Source: Hofstenia miamia
Lineage: Eukaryota; Xenacoelomorpha; Acoela
Length of the DNA: 64,000 nucleotides
Reading direction: 5' to 3'
Assembly (NCBI GenBank): GCA_004352715.1
Contig: SCFE01000009.1
Location: 2,472,174 to 2,536,173 of the forward strand
The translations under genes and the position numbers were made by a program. Shown here one piece after another: positions 1-13,180 of this stretch (position 1 is its first letter; each line of letters begins with the position of its first letter). Under the pieces are notes generated by a model. That model worked only from the letters and a program-made list of their open reading frames with translations. It ran no database searches and was not told the origin of the DNA.

Positions 1-250
1 AGCTTTAAAAAGTGTTCTCAAAATTTGAAAGTTGATAAAAATTTGCTGTATAAATAGCCAGGTGAATTTTCTTAATAGTTATTTGAGGGTTAAATTAATA
101 GTCACTTTCATAAGATATAAACAGTCATTGTAAACCATGTAGATATGGAATTCAGAAATCGACCATATCCAGTAAATCTATTGGGACTTGCATTTTAACG
201 TTTTTAGTGTTTTACTATTCAGACCGTTGCTATAATGTCAGAATTACTTA

Positions 251-382
251 GATTTTAGTAAAGACTATGATAAATTGCCTCATTTTTTACTCCTTTCTAG
301 ATTAGAAAATTTAGGTTTTGAGTATGATAATGATCTTTTTATTTATAGCTATCTTTCCAAACTATATGATGAGCGAAGATGT
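251..382 (+). pseudogene. LINE reverse-transcriptase scrap
   Basis: An open frame reads DFSKDYDKLPHFLLL and then a SYLSK motif. This is the arrangement around the first catalytic aspartate (F-S-K-A-F-D) of non-LTR reverse transcriptases of the CR1/jockey type, with the usual downstream I-x-S-Y-L. Only about 44 codons are readable before the frame is lost, so it is a dead fragment. No partner ORF was found on either side. Confidence 0.6.
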
Positions 383-699
383 TATTATTGGTCATCTTCT
401 TCAAATAAGTATTGATTCCATTAACTGCATTTATAATAATAATTCCTCATGAATGTTATATGTTGATTTTAGAGATTATTCATGCAACCACGAATTACCC
501 TAAAAAATCTTGTGACATCGTTTATCAATTCTTGTCAATCACGCGCCTTTCATTACTTCACATAATGTAAAACCTAAAATTATTACTATCTAATCTCCGT
601 TATCTAACTCATACGCCTACACAAAATTCATTGTACTATACGTATGACTCCATCATGCCATCCTCATACACATTCTGTGCTAACTTGTTATACCATGCT

Positions 700-1010
700 A
701 TTATATGTATTACATTCTCTATTTCATTCACACATAGCACTTATTTATCACTTACCTCTGCTATTTTATGCATATAAATTTTCACTTTCAAACAGTTTGT
801 TATCCAGTGCGTTGCTATTATCAGTTGTTCTGTTTCTTTTTTTAATCCTGACCCATTTATTCAATTGTTGCTGTTTTCTCTTGCACAGTTTTCTATATTC
901 TTTTGGTAATTCCAATGCATTGCTTTCTGCTTGTACCTTGTTCGTCTCTCTGCCTCTTTCTTACTCTTATATGCTTTCTTTCTTTCACATTCAGATCTTA
1001 TGTTTCTCAA
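700..1010 (-). pseudogene. R2/NeSL-type LINE relic (C-terminal region)
   Basis: On the minus strand the translation reads RTRYKQKAMHWNYQKN, then GLKKETEQLIIAT and AEVSDK. These match, block by block, the C-terminal part of the better preserved element at 34.0-34.2 kb (RTRYRQKPMHGEYW, GLKRETEALIMAA, VEVSDK). Stops interrupt the frame, including one where the zinc-knuckle cysteine should follow VSDK. The long hydrophobic plus-strand frame over the same bases is the antisense shadow of this relic, not a membrane protein. Confidence 0.65.
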
Positions 1011-1249
1011 CTCCTTACTAACCTCCAGGATTAATCACTTAGGTTGTTCCCTACGTTCCATCAGTTCCAATATTTTTGCTTCAACAGTTTCCTCAGCAAT
1101 TAAAAGTCAATTCCTCCTTGATGATATACAGCCTGACCACTTAAGTAGAATGATTTTTACTATTAAACTCCTGATTATAATGCGTTGTTGTCTCCACCAG
1201 TGACAGAGGGCAGCAATACGTTGGCACTGTCATACTAGTGTAGAAAACA

Positions 1250-4200
1250 ACACATGGGTGCATTGCCGAAGACACATGATAAATACGGTGTTAATTTTAG
1301 CATTGAAACACATTATACTTGTGACATTTAAATATAATCGTTCTTTTTATTAAAGTGCAATCTTTTCACTGATATTTTTATTTATCTTCTTCAGTTAATT
1401 CTCACTCCAACTAACTATTTGTGCAGAAAGTATCAATGTAATCAAATAATGCAAACACTATAAATGCCACTACTCGGTCATTCCTGCTTAACTTATAACC
1501 CATGCCTGTCTACTCAGTTTTTTTGTAATTAGAATTAAACAAACTAGTAGCAATTGTCTTCATTCCACAAATTTTTTAGTGACGAGACTGGTTATGATAA
1601 TTACTATCTGTGCATATATTAAGCAAAAACCCTAACTCCTTAACTGCTGCTAAATTATTGTGAAATTTTTAATCATTACTCATGTACAAAGATATTTTAC
1701 CAATGTCAAATGAAAAATTCATATGATATGAAATATGTTTATGCAAGCATCGTCTCTCACTTAAAGTTATAAATTTTGCACTTTCTCAAGTGTATTTTAT
1801 ATGTTGATATTATGAAATATGTAATGTATTAAACTTTTCAAAATTACTTATTTCTTAAATTTAAAAATGATTTACAAATTTCAATTATTGATAACAAAAA
1901 ACATTTTAGGAATGAATTAATCTGTAACTTGGTATCCAACATTAGCCGTTGCAAAATCAGCAATAAACTAATAAAACTACCCGATTTGTTGAAATTAATC
2001 TGCATTATGAATGGTTGCTTAACTTACGTCTATAATTCTTTTCGACAATGATGATGGAATATCAAACGCAAAGTATGCACCTAAACTTACAATAATTAAC
2101 AAAAATATCATAAAGTTAACAGAGAGACATAGCAAAAGTTCATTTTTCATATTCTGAATTTATCCTTAATTATCTTAGTTTTTTAAGCAATAATGTAGAT
2201 ATATAGTTTTACAGGCTATGAATTTATATTGCAATGTGTTCAAGAACATCAAATCGTGTTTGCAGTCATAACAGGAGAACATCCAGCTGAAAATCTAAAT
2301 GTCCAATTAAATTTGATGTCAAAGTTTACATCAGTCACGCACCAATTATCAGTGCTGTAAGTGGGTTATATTTTTGGGACCAAAACCAAATAACTTTCAC
2401 CAAAAACGGATTCATTTCAGCCTAGCCCAAAAAGAAGAAATCAAAATCTGGACCAACCCATTTAAACCCAACCCAAGCACAGCTGCATTTAAAATTTCCC
2501 CAAGCAACCAATTTTAAGCTTTGGAACTTTCATCCTTATCTGATATCTTCCGATGCTGAAGCATCAACGCATTTGATTCTCTGAAAAATATTATCGATGA
2601 TGAATGTTACCTATCGTTTGGAAAACTTACGACAACTCATAATCCTCTTTTTAAAATATGACCTAATCAAGTGTTTTTCAACCTTTCTTGGACTGTGAAT
2701 GTGACCTCTAAATACTATTTCCAATGTTGTGACGACTCCCAACTCTTTAATGTCAGAAATTTTGTAAACTAAAATTGTCGAAAACTTCCTCAAAATTTTT
2801 GCGATTTTGACAGATTTGGTATCATTTAAACCTTTTTTCCAGTTCAATGCAAAGATTCAAGCTTTTAATAGCATGCAAAATTTAACTGATTTATTGTAAG
2901 AACTAAGACAATCGCGAAGGAATGAAAACCGCTTACCTAAACCACTTTCGTAAGGACGTGGCACAATTCAACCCATTCCATATTATGACCTAATGATAAC
3001 ATTAAGACTACATTAAATTGAGCATGTATTGCCTAAAGCATATTCTAGTGTTGTTTGCATATAAAAAATGTAGTATTGATGGTTTTCAACAGAATAATGA
3101 AATTCTAAACATTTTCGGAAGAACCGTTCCAGAATGACTTAGAACATTCAATTTGATTTGGATTCAAAGTCTCATAAGCTTTTTCAAGAAATAGAGGACT
3201 TAGACCTTATTCAGCCCTAAAGATGAAATTTGACTCCAATAAAATGGTTAGACATTTTTTGATCTTAAAACCATACTAAATATTTCCAAAATTTGCTTTT
3301 CCTGATTTAAGCACACTTTGAAATGCGCTTTGGCCAAAACAAAAATTTTCACTATTAGTTTTACGAGCCCTAATCATTAGTAATATGGAAGCACTTGTGC
3401 TACTACATATATTTCAAGAAACAGATTTTTTTATTTTGAATTACAATATAGAATACAATGCTTAGTTTAGAGAAGAGCTAAAAGGTAAATAAGCGAATGG
3501 TCACCACCTTCACAAAATTTGATTGTTCCATTGGTCAATATCACTTCATAAATTAGATGAAATTCAATAGCTACTGGGTGTTACATAGGTAAAGTGCGTT
3601 AATAAGGGGCAGCAACATGGCTGTTTTACATTTTTAATTTAGATGTAAAAAATGAAATAGCTCTCAAAATAGATTTAGCTTGTGTGAATATGGAAAAAAT
3701 GAAAGTGAAAATTCACGCCAATCAGCCCCCTGGTTCCTTTCTTGTACTTAAAATTTACCAATGTCTTGCAAATCATTTGCCATTGTCTTTAACTAGGCCA
3801 ATTATTTTACTTCAAAAACAAAATGTAAAACCATGCACAAAATGCATGTGTATGCGTATACAGGGGTGTACCCAAGTCTACTGGAAAAGTTTTTTAGCAA
3901 AATAAAAGATTTATGTTTCAATTATGCTAAGTAAAAATGAAAGCCGGAAAATTGCAAACACAATTCGGATAATTGCATGCACAATTCGGATAATTGAATG
4001 TATACTTCAGATATTTGGAGGGGAAAAACTGTAGTCTCCGGAAAATAAAATATAATTATTTTAGTGGGAAAGAATCATATATTTTTCTATTAAGATGTAT
4101 TAATCGAGATAATTTTAACAAAACAAACTGAATGCAATAATGATGGAATCTATGAATATGTGTCGGCGAAGTTGGTAGTTTTTTTATTACACAGTTACAC

Positions 4201-7200
4201 TATGTCTTAGAGGCAGTATTGAAGTTGGCTAAAAATATGTGACTTCTAAGAATATCCTTAGTTGAAGTTCATAAGGCTCTTAGGCAGTGTTTCATCTAGC
4301 CTATGTCTATAGCTGTTATTCATTTCTGGATGTGGCAACAAATGACAAAAATGAACTGTTCATAATTTGATATTTCACTCAGAACAAGCATTCGCCTCAG
4401 AGCTGTAAATGGGATGAGTCAGATTTCTTGCTAATTTTTTGGTTTAGGCCAATGCTTCAAGGTGATGTGTGTCATGATTAAATAATTGAATGACATCATG
4501 TATGTATGCTTGTAAGAGAGTTATATTTTGTTTTGTGAATTCTAAAATCATTATTTTTGGTAGTATTTATGTATTTTTACTTCTTAGTGCAGTTTATATG
4601 TGTTTCCATTTCAAATTTTTTTGTATAAAAGAAACCTGTAGAAGTAGTGAAATTGTAGTTGGCACATATCTGAGTCACTGTTTGACACAACTTTGGAGTT
4701 GTTCAAAAAATTAGAAACTAAATAGAACTTTGGTTGGGTAGGTTTGAAATTTATTAGTTGAATTTTGAGTCAATATTTACAGACCTATTTGTGACCTGAA
4801 TCACATTTGACGGATACAATACAGTCACCGACCTCTCAATATCATATCAATTGATACGTCCATGGATAAAACTAAAAAACCCTTAAATGGACTTTTATGA
4901 ATAGGATATATAAATTATAATTTCATTGCCATGATCAAAATATTTTAATGGTGATTAGGCATAATATTTTGTTATTTTATGGCGGATGATTATCAATTAA
5001 TTTGAATCAAAAGGTGAAAACCACTGATCTAAAGAGTCATCGTTTTTATATGGAAAGCTATATATCATACTTCCAGATAATCATAAAAACTATTACATTT
5101 CTGGTTAAAGGTTCATAAAAGATCCCACCAAAATTTAATAATAATGGGATAAAACATGGATTTATATAATTTCCTTATAGAAATCCATTGGATTCTGTAA
5201 TAGGATCTAGTTAAAATTGAGCTCTTTTATCAATGCAATTGCACTGTTAAAATTCTTTTGAAATTCTTCGTGAATTAATTATTTATTTCTAATTTTAAAA
5301 AAACCTGAATTCTGGGCTAATCCTAATATTTGAAAGAAGTTAAAAATTATATTATCAACTGTCAAAACATTAGAGTATAAAATACTTAAAATAGGGGTTA
5401 AAATATATTAAAGATTTACTAAATATGCAATATCATATACATTATACATATATTATGCATAAAGTAATTTATTTACGTTTACAGAACTAAGCGTGATTGG
5501 AGTTTTCCCAAGTACAAAACTACTTTCCTTGCATACGAAATATCACCACATATTATCAGATTTGCTGATATTTTTATTTTGTAATAAATATGAAATCTAG
5601 GATCATTTATTATTTGTGAATTATGCACTTTTACGTCTGGGGCCTTTCGATTAAATTATTACTAAATTTTGGTAGAGAGGAAAGTAAGCCCCTGCTTCAA
5701 AAGTGTAATGGTGAAAACAATAATCAAGAGCAAGTTTGAATGACTTAGGGGTTGTCAATGCTAGTTACAAAAAGGGTATTTATTGAAAAATAGACATAGC
5801 TACATATTAACTCACCCTTAAACATATGCAGTCAATTTATTTTCATTGTCGAAAGCATTAAGATATAGTGCAAAATTGGAGGATACATTTGAGTTAACAG
5901 TGACAGATAACTGCAATAATTTGATTGTACCCATCTTTTGTAATTAAGTAAAGGCAAATATGCACTAATAATTTGTAATTAAGCTTGAGAAAAAATGCAA
6001 TTATTTTTTTTACTAAATCAATAAGCTTTTTGTAATTCTTAGCTTTAGAAAACTTTGTCAGTTGTCAGCTAATGTTTTTGTGATTACAAGAAATTTTGCC
6101 ACTAATTTTTGCATTCCACTTGAAACAAGTGTCCACACATCAATAATGGAAAATTCCATTTTTTGAATTCATAATAATTATAAATCTATGTGAAAGCTAT
6201 AATTGAATCATGTACAATTATAGATTCCATTCAAGAATGTTCAAATATTTGGTAATGAAATATGAAGCAGAACAGCTTTGCACAACTCTGTATTATAGTG
6301 AGAAGTACAAATTTGATATCATCTAGCATAGATGGTGACAATTTATTGCTTAGTTGTCTTAGCATCTACTCTACTATTAAAAATTGTAATACGTGTTTAT
6401 ATGCTTTACACTAAAATGCTGATGGATCATTTATTTTTTCTCAATTTGATATTTTACATACTAATCGTAAGATTCTGCAGACTAAGGATTTCCTTGGTCC
6501 CACTCCCATTTAATCTCAGTGGATTCGGTCCGAGGTCTGTAAAATTTTCTAGTCCCAAAGTCCCACTTCTCCCACAGCATAGCTTCAATTTTGATCAAAA
6601 TTAGCAAAGATTATGAGTAATATTATGAATCCCTTCATTTTTGGTCCCAGTCCCATTAAGTGAATCCCATTGGACTAGATGGTCTCGCAAAACCGTAATC
6701 AATGTACATAAAATTTCACATTATAGCTGTTTGAATCATTTTGTACATGCAACTGCATTATATTTAAAACTAATTGGATAAAGGTGTGGTAAATTGTATA
6801 AGCCCATTAAAATTGCATTCATTAAAATATCGTGTCATAACTTTTCTTGTTGTCAAATTTAATTGTAAATTAACACTTAATCAATTATGAGAGAAAACAT
6901 AGCTGCTTGTAAGTGCATACAACGAGAATTTGAATTTGAAATATGTAAAAATATGCCGAATTAAAAAAATGAAATAATGCTATGGTATACAAGTCCTTTA
7001 ATTTTATATATAGTGCATGCCAAAAAAAGAAAAAATATACATGCCTTCCAAAAAATTATGTTATATTAGTAGACATTTTTGCAACAACAAAGGAAAGATA
7101 AAAGCGGCATTAGCTGACGCTGATAAATACTTGATAGAATGCATTAGAAACACATTTTGAACAAGTGTACGGAATATCCATATCCAAATGCCCAATCTGT

Positions 7201-8055
7201 CTAAACCCTACTTTAAACCTTAACAACTCTATAAATTGATTGTTTGCAAAGCAATAGGTTTTTATACAATTGAAGTCTATGATCTTGAGTATATTAGATT
7301 TAGCAAACATACACCTACTTCTCAACATTAAGCCTTTCAGACTGCTACTTAATCAAAAGTATATGAGTCAACTTGTAGTAATCACAAATAACCTGTTAAA
7401 ACTTTAGTGTTCAAAGTTAAATAATGTAAATTTAGAAAAACGTACCAAAAGACAGCAAACATAATTCAATTAGAAGAATCGGTGATTTCCAAATTGGAGA
7501 TGAGTTCTCTGCCATTGAAATATTACTTGTATTGGTTGAGACGATAAGTTCATTCCGATACTTTTTCTTAAATGTAGTTTCGACATTTCCATACAACGAT
7601 GTTGACATATTGTGTACACTAACAATTATCAATGTATTTTGCAAACAAACATTTGTTTTTGCGTTCCGTACTCAATATCTGTTAATTGTTCGTACCTAAA
7701 TCATCAATTAATTTCAAAATAATATAATCAATACTTGAAGATCAAGTCAATAAGTTAGTCTTTCCCTTTATTCTAGTTCACAATTTTGATCCGGGGTTAA
7801 CTTTGTAACAAAATATCAAAGCATCAAGACATTTCTCTTTTATGACATTAAGAATCCTACGGAAGTGAAATACTTAATGTAAGGGAAAAGCGGAAATGAA
7901 ATCACAATTATCCGCTTTAAAAATTAATTAGCAAATTACCTATTGTATTATATATTACCCTTCGCAAACTATTAGGTGGAGTTGTTTAGAATTACATCAG
8001 ACAATATACATAAATAAAGAAAAGGTATGAATTTTTTACAACCCAACGTAAATTT

Positions 8056-8057
<2 letters not shown>
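1250..8057. other. No gene seen; AT-rich intergenic DNA
   Basis: Only short, compositionally random frames are present. Small repeats stand out: two copies of an ACAATTCGGATAATTG unit near 3960-3995, and a pair of GGTCCCA-rich direct repeats at 6494-6540 and 6641-6690. No splice-flanked conserved block, transposon end or RNA gene was recognised. Confidence 0.5.
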
Positions 8058-8088
<31 letters not shown>

Positions 8089-8090
8089 NT
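8058..8090. repeat. (TA)n microsatellite with a single N
   Basis: An uninterrupted TA tract ends in one ambiguous base at 8089. The lone N probably marks an uncertain repeat length or a closed gap. Confidence 0.9.
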
Positions 8091-8466
8091 AACAATAAGT
8101 TTATTGATTACCCTTTCATGATCATATTTTAAGTTTGCCATCAATAATTGCTATAGATATTTTTCTACAATGACGCTATGGGAAGCTTACTATGATACAA
8201 AATGGTGTGGAACTATACCATTGTATGAACATCCGGGATATTCTAGTCATAAATATTTTCAAAAGTTTAAAACAGAAATGAGCAAACTACGGCCCACGAT
8301 CCGAATCCAGCTCTTTTATTCTGGCCCGCAGGATTTATCGACATCTATAACTAGAAAAACCAATAGATTAAAATTTCTTTATCAAAAATACGAGTAATAA
8401 TACCTGCAGAAATTCGATTAGCTAGTGCAATTCAGTTTCTTTCTACAGATAACTTGTGTTTTTTAC

Positions 8467-8944
8467 ATAATCATTGGAGTTCTTATCACTCTTATTATAG
8501 TCTATGCGGTCTAATGCAGTTTTGTCTGCTCATTGAAAATTTACAAAATAGTTTATTAGTAATATGTCATAATGAAGTCTACCAAATGCTTTGTGAACGT
8601 CTTCTAAACAATTTCTAAACGTCTTCTACACCTGATATAGATGTCATTTCTATACGTCTTATGGACGTAGTGTGTTATTCTACTTAAGAATGCAGTGCCT
8701 ATATTTTTCCATAATCATTGGAGTTCTTATCACTCTTATTATAGTCTATGCGGTCTAATGCAGTTTTGTCTGCTCATAGTAGAATATTGAAAATTTACAA
8801 AATAGTTTATTAGTAATATGTCATAATGAAGTCTACCAAATGCTTTGTGAACGTCTTCTAAACAATTTCTAAACGTCTTCTACACCTGATATAGATGTCA
8901 TTTCTATACGTCTTATGGACGTCTACTTAAGAATGCATTGCCTA
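8467..8944. repeat. Tandem duplication, two ~236-bp units
   Basis: The unit starting ATAATCATTGGAGTTCTTAT occurs at 8467-8702 and again at 8711-8944, an offset of 244 bases. The copies are almost identical. The second has an 8-base insert (AGTAGAAT) about 65 bases in and lacks about 12 bases before the closing CTACTTAAGAATGCA. Each copy contains several ACGTCTT words (AACGTCTTCTAAAC, TACGTCTTATGGACGT). The high identity points to a recent duplication. Confidence 0.9.
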
Positions 8945-10780
8945 TTAAAAAGGAATGTTTGCAATTATTTTGTTGTTGAATTTCATGATCTAAGTTATTC
9001 CATACCTTAGTTGCTGTGTGGTGAAAGCTATTATAATGTTTATCTAAGCAAAAAATGTTGAGAATATTCATTTAATTTAATGTATTGTTTAAAAAACGAA
9101 ATTGCGGATTGGCCAAATTTGAATTTAAATAATATTGATAAGATGTACACTTGAATTTGGTAGTAAGGAGATAGTAGTTTGTACTTTAATAGATAATCGG
9201 ATACATTGGTCATGCTTTAAGGGATTAATTGAAAGTTTTAGAAAGAATGATGTGATATCTTGAGTTTATATGTGTAAAGATGACTGAACAGTATTGAAAG
9301 TGGGATAAGCAGAGTGCATATACATATTAATTGTTTGTGGTTTGCGTTTGAAACGTTTCGAAGATGATAAAGATACCTAACTCCAGGAGCCATTTTTTAA
9401 TTTTAGTTATTAAGAATTGTTCGAAATTTAAATTATGTCAATTTCAACACGTAAATAGTTAATAGACTCACTTTGATTTATGGGTACCTGATTAATATTA
9501 AGGAGTGAACCCCATAGATTTGTACATGTAAAAGGCTTTCAATATTTTCTAACTGGTTGGATATAATTGTTCAAAATGTGGACAAGTCGGCTTCTTATGT
9601 AAAAGTAACACTAGTGAAGATATCACTAAATTTCTTGAGAAATATTGGTAAAATATATTTGACTCAATTCCGAATTTACACGAATCCAATGGCAAAAAAT
9701 CCTATAAGTGTGAAAAAGAGGATTTGAAAAAAATTAAACAATGTTCATGCTCTTGGTAAATGAGCGATTTTTACTGGGTTGGAGCTTATAGTGAAAAAGG
9801 AATCGAACTGTAATAATAAGGTTTTCAAATGCCTTTTAGCTAGAGCCCACCTTCTGAAGGAATTCTCAGAAAAAGTATTTATTTCAAATTAATTAAGTGC
9901 TGAAGAATAAATTATTGAAAAAAAAGACTTTTGAAAACCCGCTATGAACTTATGGAAAAGGATATGACAAGATCTTAAATAAAAATTCGTAATTAGGAGG
10001 ATGAATACTCAAGTTCTTTGTAACGATAACTTTATCTTATGTTTTTAAATATTTGACTCTTAAAAAACTTAATGTTACATATCACTTATCTTATGATATC
10101 ACAACGAATTCTACAGTTTTTGTTTTTGATATAAACTTGGCTACCATCAATTGTTAAGACTCCTTTGCTTCTCTTCGAGGGTTTAAGTTATTTAGACATG
10201 ACAGATTTAGTAGAATTTCGGTTAAGGTACTGCCGGTGGAGTATGTGATTTTGTGGTGCATTAATATAACTTTATGTATTGTATCCTCTTAATTGGGAGA
10301 AGTTTAAAATCATGTGGTCAGAAATATAACGCGATACCAATTTTTACTACTTAGTATTGTTTATTATCCTCTTGATGTGAATTGTAGCATTGCATTAAGT
10401 GATCATATAATTATATCATATAAAGCACTATTTGATACAAAAGATTGCCAAAGACTTAGTCTATGGAAAAGTTTTAATGGATTGGAGACAAAATATTAGC
10501 CAAAATATTATGTTTTAATCCTCATCATCTGAATTTTATATCAAATGTTTTTAAAGTTCACTTAGATGTGATTTATTCTTTTACCCCACTCTCAATTTCA
10601 AAGCGAATAGCCTTTTTTCAAAATCTTATTTTAACTAAGTTTGAGGAGTTTAACAGGTTTGAATGTATTAATTAAGCAGTAAGTGAATTTTGACGGGAAT
10701 CTATGCAATATTTGAAACGTCATATCCTCTTCATAACGATATTTTGAACAAAAGAATTTATGCTTTTCTTTGAAAAAATC
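8945..10780. other. No gene seen
   Basis: AT-rich sequence without a conserved frame, splice-flanked block or repeat end that could be recognised. The 61-codon plus frame at 10314 has no family features. Confidence 0.45.
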
Positions 10781-11340
10781 AACTGAACTGTTGCTAAATT
10801 TTGCGTTAGCTTCTATTAAAGAAATTGATAAAATTGTGAAAACGCATTTTGCCAAAATTTTAGGGGTTACATTTGATGAAAAGTTATCTTTTTCACAGCA
10901 TATCAATGACATTGTGACGTAAACAACAAGAAAAGTTTTCTTGTTAATTCATTTGAAATGACTTTGCCTTAATGAAAAAGAAATGCAAATTCTTTACAAT
11001 TCTTTGGTTTTATTTTTTTGACATTTTGTTGCCTTGTATGGGAAGGAGCTTCTAATTATTTATTAAATCATTCATATTGATAATTTCCAGAACCAACATT
11101 TGTGGTTTGAAATTACCTCTAATTATAAACCAATAAATGATATTATCTAATATTGCAATGCTAAGCATTTCAATCAGATCATATGAGCAGATAATCATGT
11201 TCTTAAATCACTAATTCCAAAAAGATGTCACTTATGTATTCTATTTCCATCTGTAATGAAAAATGAATTAGAATTAATTTTATTCCCAAATAGAATTTTA
11301 AGTAACACTTCATATTAACTTCTTAACACACTTTGATTTG
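10780..11340 (+). pseudogene. LINE reverse-transcriptase C-terminal relic
   Basis: From 10854 the plus strand reads KILGVTFDEKLSFSQHIND, then TTRKVFLLIHLK, LCLNEKEMQILYNSLV and VALYGKELL. The LGV-x-FD-x-L-x-F-x-x-HI block is the hallmark just after the YADD palm region in CR1/jockey-type LINEs. Several in-frame stops are present, so it is inactive. The palm itself is not readable upstream. Orientation matches the LINE pieces that follow at 12.0 and 13.2 kb. Confidence 0.7.
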
Positions 11341-12001
11341 TAATCATTTCATTCAAAATTAATGAAATAGCATGTACATGTGCATGAATTTTCTCTAAAT
11401 ATGTACTACTTTTAAATATTTACTAAAAAAATTATCTTCAACCCGATTAGGGTTTAGTATTTTTTATTTTTTGTCCCTATCTCGCAGTACTTTAATTGAA
11501 CAGCTATATTTCGTTATTTAGATGCATTTCTAAGCAAATAGCAAACGTAGATATCTATGGAAGTAAAAATCTCCTCCAAAAGATGCAGTACTCAGGGGCT
11601 CTCTGCAAGTAGCCTAACCGTAATTCTGCTCCTTATAAACAATATGCACAAATCTATGTGAAACATTCCTCAGTATGTTGATAACACATTCATACTTTTA
11701 AGACATTGTAATACGAGAACATCAATTAACAATTGGCATTAAAATCTCTTTACAATTATAGATAACATTGTAACCATGTAGAAGAAGAAAACGTCAAATA
11801 CCACAAAAACATATTAGTTCTCATTCAATGCATTGATTTAACAAATTAAATATTTATATTGTAAAACTGTTAGGAATCTATTAGATTCCATAGAATTAGA
11901 TAAAGCTATTTTCATAAAAAATTTTTCTCTTAAAACACATTTGAATCAATGTTTCTCTTTTAAATGCTATGTCTCATTCTAGTTTTCCTAAAATAATGCT
12001 T

Positions 12002-12880
12002 AATAACAGCATAGACCTCACTGATTTGTATGATATATCTAATGCTTTTAATGACTACTTTTGTTCTGTTTATAATCCCATTGATGCTAAATATTATGAA
12101 AATCTCATGTCCATTGTCATTAATCAACAATCTTGAAATAGAAATTGAAGAAGTAGTTGAAGCGATTTCCAATTTCTCGATGAAAGGATGTGGATATGAT
12201 AAAATTCCAATTTTTTCTTAAAGACGTTTTCAGCAGGACTTGCTTCAAGTAAACTCCAATACTACAATTGTTCCACTTATGTTTATTCCAACTTGAAAAG
12301 ATGCAATCAAATATTTTTAATCTCGAAAGAATAAGAATATTATCTTATTATACCATTGTTTGTGACAAAAGAAGTATATACATAACTAACTATATCAATC
12401 CTTATCTATGGATCTGTTGCTTGGTGCCCCAGCAGATGCGATATTTTTAGAATTAGAAATTTTCAAAACGTTGTTCGAAATTGATTTTAAATATTACGGA
12501 CTATAAGAAGAAAATAATTGAACAGAATTTATTGCCTCTTTCAATGCAATTTCAACACATTGATCTCATTCAATTCAATAGTATGCTTACTAATGACATC
12601 AATTTTACGTTTCCTATATATCCGAAACAAGGCTTGCAATAAAACCTTTTTCAAGTGCAAAGTTAACTAGAAGAGCAAAACAGGTAATTTCTTCTTTAGC
12701 CGTATCACTAAATTAGCAAATTACATCCATCTAAATACAAATATTGATCTCTTTGATACATCTCAAAAGTTAAAACGTAATTAAAAGATTTATTTAAACA
12801 GCAATTTATTGATTTATGTGCATCTAATAATATGTGTACTCATTTTTATTGTGTAATTGTACTATATGCAATTCTAGGAA
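12002..12880 (+). pseudogene. LINE fragment with internally deleted reverse transcriptase
   Basis: The first part reads SIDLTDLYDISNAFNDYFCSVYNP and then, after a frameshift, EEVVEAISNFSMKGCGYDKIP, which is the N-terminal edge of a LINE reverse-transcriptase domain. At about 12410 the sequence already reads LIYGSVAWCPSRCDIFRI, a block normally about 350 residues further on, followed by LKDLFKQQFIDLCASNN, the thumb and tail. The catalytic palm (motifs around FxKAFD and YADD) is therefore missing. The piece is an internally deleted, frameshifted copy. Confidence 0.7.
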
Positions 12881-13180
12881 TTAGCTTTATAAGAAATATT
12901 GAGTTTTGTTAAATAGTGAAATTCTTTGCTTAATAAGCAATGAAGTCTTTTTTATATTGTATAAGGATCTACATGATAGTCTATTTAGAACAAAAATACC
13001 TAGGAATATATTCAAAAAGAAAAAAATTTGTGATATATCCTCTATCAAAATATAAAACCTTAAGTTCAAAAACATTAAAGTATTAAATGTTTCTAAAGTA
13101 AGAAGCTCCATTCATAAAGTAGCGCCTATGTGGAAGATCAATGAGTACAATATTTATACGAATCATGAATAACAATCTTA

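Noticed and set aside
644-1203. Long hydrophobic plus-strand frames that resemble membrane proteins
   Set aside because: The minus strand of the same bases encodes recognisable R2/NeSL-type LINE blocks; the plus frames are antisense shadows.
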